Assembly (NCBI GenBank): GCA_964509695.1
Contig: CAZDXN010000032.1
Location: forward strand, 1 to 6,387
Reading direction: 5' to 3'
Source: 2-01-FULL-50-23 sp964509695
GTDB taxonomy: Bacteria; Patescibacteriota; Microgenomatia; UBA1400; MFAQ01
Length of the DNA stretch: 6,387 nt
A program made the translations under genes and the position numbers. The number at the start of each line of letters is the position of its first letter. Position 1 is the stretch's first letter. Below the pieces are notes generated by a model. That model was not told the DNA's origin. It searched no databases and saw only the letters and a list, made by a program, of their open reading frames with translations. Below are positions 1 to 5,682 of this stretch, one piece after another.

Positions 1-1284
1 ATGGTTGATCCGGAATTTGGAACGGGAGCGGTCAAGATTACGCCGGCGCACGACCCGAATGACTATGAAGTAGCAGAAAGACACAATCTTCCTCTGATTA
101 AAGTAATCGGAACAAACGGAAAAATGACAGCTGGGGCTGGTAAATATGCCGGGCTTTCTGTAAATGAGGCAAGAGAGAAAGTAATTGCTGATTTGGGTGA
201 GAAATTGATAGATGTAAAAACAATTACACACAATGTGGGAACATGCTATCGGTGTCATCGAACAATTGAATCACTTCCCTTGCCTCAATTTTTCATAAAA
301 GTGGAACCGCTCGCAAAGAAAGCTTTGGAGGCTCTAGACAAGGGAGAAACTGTAATTCTGGGTGCGGGGAGAGAAAAGATTCTGCGGCACTGGCTCACGA
401 ATCTGAGAGACTGGAATATTAGTCGACAGATAGTCTGGGGAATTAGAATGCCGGTGTGGTATTTGAATGGTGATATGGGAAATTTTATCGTATCAGAAAC
501 TTCTCCGGGTGATGGCTATGAACAAGAAACAGATAGCTTTGACACTTGGTTCTCAAGTGGACAATGGCCAGTAGTGACACTGAAGACTAGCGGTCTGGGT
601 GACTTTGAGAATTACTACCCTACCGATGTGATGGAGACAGGATACGATATTCTACCCATTTGGGTGATGAGGATGATGATGTTAGGAATTTATATGACAG
701 GAAAAACCCCTTTCAAGTGGGTGTATCTGCATGGATTGATACGCGACGAACAGGGACGAAAAATGAGTAAGAGCATTGGAAATGTGGTGAACCCGATGGT
801 GTTGGTTGATAAATATGGAGCCGACGCGCTCCGAATGGCATTGGTAATGAGTACGACTCCCGGAAATGACAGTAATGTGGGTGAGGCGAAGGTAAGGGGA
901 ATGAGGAACTTGGCGAATAAGATTTGGAATGCAGCCAGATACGTGAAGGAATTAGGCTATGTAAATCAGGAACCTAAAATCAGAGATGCAGAGTTTAAAA
1001 AAGATCTGAGTAACGTAATTAGTGAAGTGACGAAACAACTTGAAGACCTAAAGATTGGGTTGGCGGCGGAGATGGTTTATAACGAGTTTTGGCATTGGTT
1101 CTGCGACGAAGCGATTGAGGCGCACAAGAACTTGAAAATTAGTGACGCAGTGTTGATGGATGGTTTGACAACATTTCTAAAATTACTTCATCCCTTTGTC
1201 CCATTTGTGACCGAGGCTGTTTGGAACGAATTATTTCCAAATGAGGGCTTGCTGGCGGCATCATCTTGGCCTATTATGGAGTGA
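1..1284 (+). CDS. valS: Valyl-tRNA synthetase, C-terminal half (5' truncated by window edge)
   Basis: Class I aminoacyl-tRNA synthetase that charges tRNA-Val with valine in the cytoplasm. The 427 visible residues start inside the CP1 editing domain (GTGAVKITPAHDPNDYE, residues 7-23), so the ATG at base 1 is almost certainly an internal Met. Then come a CxxC pair (C82, C85), the catalytic-core blocks NISRQIVWGIR (139-149), DTWFSSGQWP (181-190) and DVMETGYDILP (209-219), the KMSKS ATP-binding loop (254-258), and the helical anticodon-binding domain (about 300-427). The segment between PVWY and DTWFSS is short and lacks the second Cys pair seen in many ValRS. The protein stops at SSWPIME, so the C-terminal coiled-coil arm of E. 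coli ValRS (951 aa) is absent. The TGA stop shares its last base with the ATG of the next gene, implying translational coupling. The identification is secure; only the N-terminal half is missing from view. Confidence 0.97.
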   Translation: MVDPEFGTGAVKITPAHDPNDYEVAERHNLPLIKVIGTNGKMTAGAGKYAGLSVNEAREKVIADLGEKLIDVKTITHNVGTCYRCHRTIESLPLPQFFIKVEPLAKKALEALDKGETVILGAGREKILRHWLTNLRDWNISRQIVWGIRMPVWYLNGDMGNFIVSETSPGDGYEQETDSFDTWFSSGQWPVVTLKTSGLGDFENYYPTDVMETGYDILPIWVMRMMMLGIYMTGKTPFKWVYLHGLIRDEQGRKMSKSIGNVVNPMVLVDKYGADALRMALVMSTTPGNDSNVGEAKVRGMRNLANKIWNAARYVKELGYVNQEPKIRDAEFKKDLSNVISEVTKQLEDLKIGLAAEMVYNEFWHWFCDEAIEAHKNLKISDAVLMDGLTTFLKLLHPFVPFVTEAVWNELFPNEGLLAASSWPIME

Positions 1285-1547
1285 TGCGTGGTTTGAAACT
1301 AGATAGTTCGTCGCCGGTGGTACTTTCATTACTTCACTTACTCCCCTCTCTTTTGCTGATCGGCATGGTGGTAATTGGAATCGTTAGTTTGGAACTTGGT
1401 GAGAAAAAAGTAGTGCTGGGCGCTCAGACAACGCAACCCCAAGTCAGAACCCTGACAGTTGAAGATAGAATTAAGGAGCTTACCGGTTTGGGGGCGAAAG
1501 TAAAATCTGAGGCAATTGTGAAGGCGACAGAAGAATTGGTTAGGTAG
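1284..1547 (+). CDS. Small single-pass membrane protein of unknown function, coupled to valS
   Basis: I do not recognise a family. From ATG at 1284 it gives 87 residues: a short N-terminus (MRGLKLDSSS), one hydrophobic segment (about residues 11-36), then a charged tail with DRIKELTG and an Ala/Lys/Glu-rich predicted helix. No cysteine follows the hydrophobic stretch, so it is not a lipoprotein. The ATG overlaps the valS TGA by one base; GGAG at 1278-1281 lies only 2 bases upstream. TTG (1266) and GTG (1281) are alternative in-frame starts that would lengthen it by 6 or 1 residues. It ends in tandem TAG TAG (1545-1550) and overlaps the rplY stop by 8 bp tail to tail. Support for it being real: frame open across the full valS-rplY interval, coupling, and coherent membrane topology. 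A signal-anchor or cleaved signal peptide ending near LGAQ (45-48) is possible. Confidence 0.6.
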   Translation: MRGLKLDSSSPVVLSLLHLLPSLLLIGMVVIGIVSLELGEKKVVLGAQTTQPQVRTLTVEDRIKELTGLGAKVKSEAIVKATEELVR

Positions 1548-2199
1548 TAGGGGGTTTGGCTTCGATCTCGGGGGCTGGGGGTGGTGTTTCACCAATAACT
1601 TCGGTTTCGACGGCAGGAGCAGCAACAACTTCTTCTTTTTGTTGGCCAGCGACGGTGACAATGACTGTTTCCGGATCAGCCTTGACTTCAATCTTAGTGA
1701 GATCAATGTTTAGGTCGGAAACTTTTATGGAGTCACCAATGGACTTGAGTAGTGAAATGTCGACGGTAAAGTGGTCGGGAAGATCTGTGGGTAGAGCCTC
1801 GACCTCGATCTCATCGAGGCTGGTAATAAGGGTGGCTTGTAAGTCTTTGACTGCGGCGGATTCGCCAATGATTTCGATAGGGATGTTGGCGGTAACTTTT
1901 TCTTTGAGGTTTACTTGATGCAGGTCGAGGTGGAGAATGTCTCCGGTCATTGGATCATAAGAAATGTTTGTGAGAAGAACGGGGCGGTCTGTCTTCTCTC
2001 CCTCGACTTGAACATAGACGATCTGGGTTTCGCCAGCTTGGGCATAAATTGGTCGGAAAACTGTTGACTTTACTTGAACGGCGGTACTTTTGATTTTGTT
2101 TCCGAAAATGTTGGCAGGAATTATCCCCTGCTTCCTTAGGGTTTTGACTTTTTTGCCAAGAATTTTTCGAGGCTCGAGTGATAAGGTAATCTTTGTCAT
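1540..2199 (-). CDS. rplY: 50S ribosomal protein L25 / general stress protein Ctc
   Basis: Binds 5S rRNA in the large ribosomal subunit. The 219 residues have the two-domain CTC layout. The N-terminal L25 beta-barrel (about 1-93) carries the family signature LRKQGIIPANIFG (21-33) and ends with HLDLHQVNL (90-98). The C-terminal TL5-like domain (about 100-185) shows IEVEALPTDLPDHFTVDIS (131-149) and IGDSIKVSDL (154-163). A Pro/Glu/Ala-rich, probably disordered tail (188-219) follows, a common variable extension. The ATG at 2199 is preceded by an extended -10 element rather than a Shine-Dalgarno sequence, suggesting a leaderless transcript. After collapse of the artefactual gap, the upstream DUF4012 gene ends only 20 bp before it, so read-through transcription is also possible. 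The TAA stop lies inside the end of the convergent small membrane-protein gene. No terminator hairpin with a T-tract is visible at the junction. Confidence 0.95.
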   Translation of the reverse strand: MTKITLSLEPRKILGKKVKTLRKQGIIPANIFGNKIKSTAVQVKSTVFRPIYAQAGETQIVYVQVEGEKTDRPVLLTNISYDPMTGDILHLDLHQVNLKEKVTANIPIEIIGESAAVKDLQATLITSLDEIEVEALPTDLPDHFTVDISLLKSIGDSIKVSDLNIDLTKIEVKADPETVIVTVAGQQKEEVVAAPAVETEVIGETPPPAPEIEAKPPTT

Positions 2200-2206
2200 T
2201 AGGCGT

Positions 2207-2215
2207 ATTTTAGCA
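2207..2215 (-). promoter_or_regulatory. Extended -10 promoter element for rplY (leaderless type)
   Basis: On the minus strand TG-C-TAAAAT (TG at 2215-2214, hexamer 2212-2207) matches an extended -10 (TGnTAnnnT). Seven bases separate it from the rplY ATG, so transcription would begin at or within a base of the start codon. No credible -35 is present at 16-18 bp spacing, which fits the extended -10 class. It lies within the 20 bp between the collapsed DUF4012 stop and rplY. Confidence 0.5.
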
Positions 2216-2219
2216 CAAT

Positions 2220-5032
2220 TTAGAGTGAGTTGTTCTTGAAGATGACTCCTATGTTTTCCTGACTGATTTCACTCGCCTNNNNNNNNNNNNNNNNNNNNNN
2301 NNNNNNNNNNNNNNNNNNNNNNNNNNNNNNNNNNNNNNNNNNNNNNNNNNNNNNNNNNNNNNNNNNNNNNNNNNNNNNAGTGAGTTGTTCTTGAAGATGA
2401 CTCCTATGTTTTCCTGACTGATTTCACTCGCCTGAAATACCAATTCGTTGGCAGATGTCTGTTTGAGGGGAACCGTCATGTTTCTGGCGACTAATATCTC
2501 CGGGTAACGAACCTTGACACTGAGTGTGTCGTTTAGTGTTCCGGGTTGTTTTAGAATTGCGAGCGTATATGGCACAAATTGTTTCTTGAGATCAAGTATG
2601 TTTGGTGATGTAAACCTAACCTCCAAGTGGTGTGGTTGGTTGATGGTAAGTCCGGCTGAAAATTCGGTTTTGATTAGACCGGTGAGATTACTTTGGACAA
2701 ATGTTTTTGGGTTGAGTGTTTGAGCGTCGAGAGCAATGGTGATACTCTGGGCATTATTGGGTAAATATAGTTGGTAATAGGCTTTGTAATCCCCCCCAAT
2801 GGTGCTTGGGACAGGAATTGGGTACGAGTAATCGTAATTTAAGATGTAATTTACTTGTCCAGAAGGAGTAATTTCAGCGATTAAATTTTGGGCGCGTTTG
2901 AGATAGTAATTTAGTTTGTTAATGCTCATATTGCTTTCGTTCAAATAGATAGTATCGGCATGGCAGTTTAGTACCGTCAATTGAGTAAAACAGGTTTGTG
3001 GAATTACCTCTCCGGAAATACTTCCGATTTCTGCGAGAACCTCTAGTGGTTGGGCACTGAACCAAACCGTGATTTCGTGTAGAGAAACGGCCTTCAGCAG
3101 TGCACGGCTAAAGTGAGAAAAGGAAATACTCCCCGCAGTAAATTTTGTCCCTAAAGTTTGGGTGAGCGCGGTGATGACATCCAATCCCTTGCCGGCGGTA
3201 GGATTACTTGTAAGAGAAGATATGTTCTCTGAGGTCACTTCCTGATTATCAGCAAGAACAATCGTCCCGGTTTGTTCTAGAATAAAGCGAAGCAGATTTG
3301 TATTCAAGCCAATGACGCCATCGATACTAACGTTTTTAAAGCGTTGATAGAACCAAGACATCTGTTTGGAACTGGCTTTGAAGTCGGCGTCGAGATTGCT
3401 ATCACGGAAACTCCAGTTTTGCTGTCCGAGGAGTTGTTTGACAACGTTGGGTGGTTCAATCTTGCCTTCGATCAGACGGTCAAGTGAAAGTGATGAGTCG
3501 ACCTGGAAGTCAATTATTTTCCCCTGATCAAAGGTTAAAACGCCATAAGTGGTAATGAATCCTCCAGTAGGCCGTAGCTCGTTTGGGTCTTGAATGATTA
3601 TCAAATACCTTTGTATTCCCTGATTTGTGCCAATTCTCTCAAGAATATTTAGTAGGGGGATGGCGGTGGTGATTTGGGACTTGAGAAGGTTGATTGAGTC
3701 GTTGACATTGGTGTTTTTCAGTTTCTCACCATAGCCAAACGGAAGTTTTACCCCACCATACAGTAGTTGGATTTGAGAGAGTTTTTCAGAAATGGAGATA
3801 AGGTTGACACGAAGAACAGAGGCCACGACCTTGGGGTCGACGACTTGCTTTCCCAACAGACCGAGATAGAGCTGATTTCCGAGAGAGTATGTATCAATAA
3901 TTGACTCAATTAAAGACTGACTGTGACCGAGAACTAAGAGATAATTATTGGTTGAGTCGAGGGCTTGTTTGTTGATTAAGCGACCAAAAGGGATGGCTGA
4001 TGAGAAGGTCCGTTCAGCGAGTTTTTGAAAAAATATTCCTTGGCGTAATTTTTCCCGCGATTGAACTATTTCCCCGCTCCTAATTTCTTTGAAAGCTTGA
4101 TAAGAGTTGGCTGTAGATTGATAGAGGCTAAGGATGAAGATTAGAATGGGAATGATTGCCAGGAGGATCGCGGTAATTAAACCAAAGACGATTATCTTTT
4201 CCACTCCTCTTTCTTCTTTTTGATGTAAGTTAATGGTGGTTCTGTCTGGTTCTGGGGTGAATAGTTTTCTCAACTCCGGCTTGTTTGTTTCTATCTTGTC
4301 TTTTGATTGGCGATACGTGAGGAGTGTTGGCAGTTCGTCAGAAAAATTTATTTTGGGAATCCAGTTGAGTTGGGCTTGAGTTTGTACGGCGAGTTCCATT
4401 TGATCTTGCTCTTCTTGGTCTTTTCGCTCATTCTTTTGACCCAAATTAATATCAAGAATAATTTCTTCTTTTTCCAGATTTTTTTTGAGAAGGTAGGCGA
4501 GCTCTAGATCGGAAATTTCCTCAGTAATTCCTATAAAGCACTTTCCTTCCGTGTTGGTAATAAACAGGCTTTTTATTATCAGATCACACAAGTCAATCGT
4601 GCTTGTTGGGTAATATTTCCTTGATCCATCAGCAGTGACACTTATTTTTTGAGTGTTTTTGACTTCAGATATAGATTCTTCAAAGGCGGTGATTGCTTTG
4701 GTTCCGTGATGATAAAGGTCTCTTGTCTGTATGAGACGTAGGTTTATTTCTCTGTTTGTTAGGTACGGTTGAACATCTTCATAATACCCAGGGCCGGTTA
4801 GAACGAGACAAGTTTTTCCGTGATAGTTGATAGTTGATTCGAGATCGTCGAGAATGAGGGTGGTTAAATTTTCTGTTTCTTTTCCAAGATCATAAAGGAA
4901 TAGTCGATAGTCAGATGTATTGTTTTTTTTACTAAGAACTTCCAGGTTTTTATTTTCCAGGCATTTTTTTAGGTTGTCGTTGAGCGCATTATTGTTTCCT
5001 GATAAATAAATTTTGGCTAGAGTGGTGGACAT
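2220..5032 (-). CDS. DUF4012 membrane protein with N-terminal degenerate epimerase-like (SDR) domain
   Basis: Membrane-anchored DUF4012 protein, biochemical role unknown; the family is common in CPR and Gram-positive bacteria and often lies near surface-polysaccharide genes. Residues 1 to about 195 look like an extended-SDR/nucleotide-sugar epimerase fold: a beta-alpha start with SGNNNALNDNL where functional enzymes have GxxGxxG, and a later SRKYYPTSTIDLCD stretch resembling the epimerase 'YP..DvA' block. A charged linker (196-278) precedes one membrane segment (about 279-303), with Lys/Arg on its N-terminal side, so the N-domain should be cytoplasmic and the rest outside. The DUF4012 core shows DPNELRPTGGF (482-492), FRDSNLDADF (542-551) and DGVIGLNTNLLRFILEQTG (571-589). 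Start ATG at 5032. Bases 2379-5032 encode 884 residues; collapsing the flanking duplicate adds Leu885 and TAA at 2220-2222. A tail read through the Ns to 2249 is spurious. Interrupted here only by the gap. Confidence 0.88.
2224..2278. repeat. 55-bp direct repeat, copy 1 (assembly overlap left of gap)
   Basis: Identical base for base to 2379-2433. It abuts the N-run directly. It is the end of the DUF4012 gene present a second time, and 55 is a common final de Bruijn k-mer, so this is best read as an unmerged contig-end overlap and not a biological repeat. Confidence 0.9.
2279..2378. other. Scaffold gap of exactly 100 N, probably artefactual
   Basis: One hundred consecutive N, the usual placeholder for a gap of unknown size. 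Because both edges carry the same 55 bp, the two contigs overlap and nothing need be missing. Removing bases 2279-2433 minus one copy (net 155 bp) gives a continuous gene with a proper stop. 155 is not a multiple of 3, which explains why reading through the Ns gives a wrong-frame tail. Confidence 0.9.
2379..2433. repeat. 55-bp direct repeat, copy 2 (assembly overlap right of gap)
   Basis: Second copy of 2224-2278, starting at the first base after the Ns. In this copy it codes, on the minus strand, for the final residues of the DUF4012 protein (ASEISQENIGVIFKNNS). It is probably the same genomic DNA as copy 1. Confidence 0.9.
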
Positions 5033-5041
5033 TCTTAATCT

Positions 5042-5047
5042 AGTATA
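5042..5047 (-). promoter_or_regulatory. -10-like hexamer TATACT upstream of the DUF4012 gene
   Basis: On the minus strand TATACT lies 9 bases before the ATG at 5032, which would give a leader of only about 2-3 nt. There is no Shine-Dalgarno sequence (the bases before ATG are AGATTAAGA) and no convincing -35. It is similar in position to the rplY element, which supports near-leaderless initiation in this genome. Confidence 0.45.
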
Positions 5048-5170
5048 CCGATTTAGATATCTTGATTTCCTAATCCTGACGATATTTCCTGTTCTTACTT
5101 TTTTTTCTTATTCTTTTGTCGCTATTTTTGTGGGTAATTTATTTTTTTATGTTGTTGTTTTTGTACTTAC

Positions 5171-5186
5171 TAGCTCACGTGAAACA
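5171..5186. other. parS-like ParB-binding site (candidate)
   Basis: The plus strand reads TAGCTCACGTGAAACA against parS TGTTnCACGTGAAACA: 13 of 16 positions agree if the free position is counted. The central CACGTG and the whole right arm GTGAAACA are perfect, and all three mismatches are in the left arm (positions 2-4). It sits between rnhA and the DUF4012 gene, outside coding sequence. The match to the well-known chromosomal parS is seen directly; ParB binding is inference. Confidence 0.35.
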
Positions 5187-5243
5187 GGTGAACGTAAACG
5201 AGAGATGAGTTGTCCACAGAAAAGCCATTGGTCAAAAGGGAGG

Positions 5244-5678
5244 TTATTTGCTAGCGTCAAGGGCTTGGTTGACCAGTTGGTCTGCCCGTTTGTTTTCGTT
5301 TCGGGGGACGTTCATAAAGCTTATGGTTTTTAAACCTTGGTTGTTTTTTAGTGACTGGATTTGTTCCCTGACGTTTTGATTGAGGATTTTTAGTCGCGGT
5401 TCTTTGACTTTGTAGAGACCAAGAATTTGCCGGACAATTAATTCTGAGTCGAGAATAAAGGTAATTTTTTCTGACTGGAAATTGTTTTGCTGAAGGTGTA
5501 ACAGGGCCTGGACAACGGCGGTGTATTCGGCGACATTGTTGGTCTCATGACCAATAAACTCTGAAATCTCAAAAAGTGTTTCTCCTGAACTTCCTGTGGC
5601 GAAAACGCCAATGGCCGCAGGTCCCGGGTTTCCGCGGGCACCGCCGTCGGTATGGATGATGAGCTCGGTGTATTTCAT
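5244..5678 (-). CDS. rnhA: Ribonuclease HI
   Basis: Hydrolyses the RNA strand of RNA-DNA hybrids (R-loops, Okazaki primers) in the cytoplasm with two divalent metal ions. The 144 residues are a single RNase H domain of usual size, with no hybrid-binding extension. The signature HTDGGARGNPGPAA covers residues 9-22 with catalytic D11; E51 is in NNVAEY, D77 in ILDSEL, and D133 in NKRADQLVNQA, completing the DEDD set. The block DSELIVRQILGLYKVKEP (77-94) is typical of the standalone type. The ATG at 5678 comes only 4 bases after the stop of the O-antigen ligase-like gene, with no Shine-Dalgarno sequence and no -10 in between, so it is probably translated from the same mRNA. A 211-bp AT-rich gap with no clear terminator separates it from the DUF4012 gene downstream. 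Confidence 0.95.
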   Translation of the reverse strand: MKYTELIIHTDGGARGNPGPAAIGVFATGSSGETLFEISEFIGHETNNVAEYTAVVQALLHLQQNNFQSEKITFILDSELIVRQILGLYKVKEPRLKILNQNVREQIQSLKNNQGLKTISFMNVPRNENKRADQLVNQALDASK

Positions 5679-5682
5679 AGGT

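Noticed and set aside
1550..1600. Possible bidirectional terminator between the convergent genes
   Set aside because: Only a short GGTG/CACC stem inside rplY is visible, with no T-run; the genes overlap, leaving no intergenic space.
1338..1706. 122-residue minus-strand ORF rich in Lys, Leu and Pro
   Set aside because: It lies in another frame across the rplY 3' end and antisense to the small membrane-protein gene, with low-complexity composition; a shadow frame.
1796..1820. 7-bp perfect inverted repeat GCCTCGA/TCGAGGC with an alternative arm from a CCTCGA duplication
   Set aside because: Lies within conserved rplY codons (IEVEALP region), has no T-tract and is not at a gene end, so not a terminator.
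1556..1918. 120-residue plus-strand ORF rich in Ser/Thr/Val
   Set aside because: Antisense to rplY, which has clear family motifs; composition reflects the reverse of the L25 codons.
2224..2433. Flanking 55-bp repeats as target-site or att-type duplication around a mobile element
   Set aside because: They abut a 100-N placeholder exactly on both sides and collapsing them restores the gene, so an assembly overlap explains them better.
2791..2797. Run of seven C in the DUF4012 gene as a phase-variation tract
   Set aside because: Frame is intact, the run is short and encodes Gly-Gly in a plausible loop; no further support.
5013..5333. 106-residue plus-strand ORF with a hydrophobic stretch
   Set aside because: The hydrophobic part is just the T-rich intergenic DNA read as Phe/Val/Leu; both ends run antisense into DUF4012 and rnhA, and there is no RBS or family similarity.
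5438..5641. 67-residue minus-strand ORF inside rnhA
   Set aside because: Alternate frame of RNase HI, whose catalytic DEDD residues are intact.
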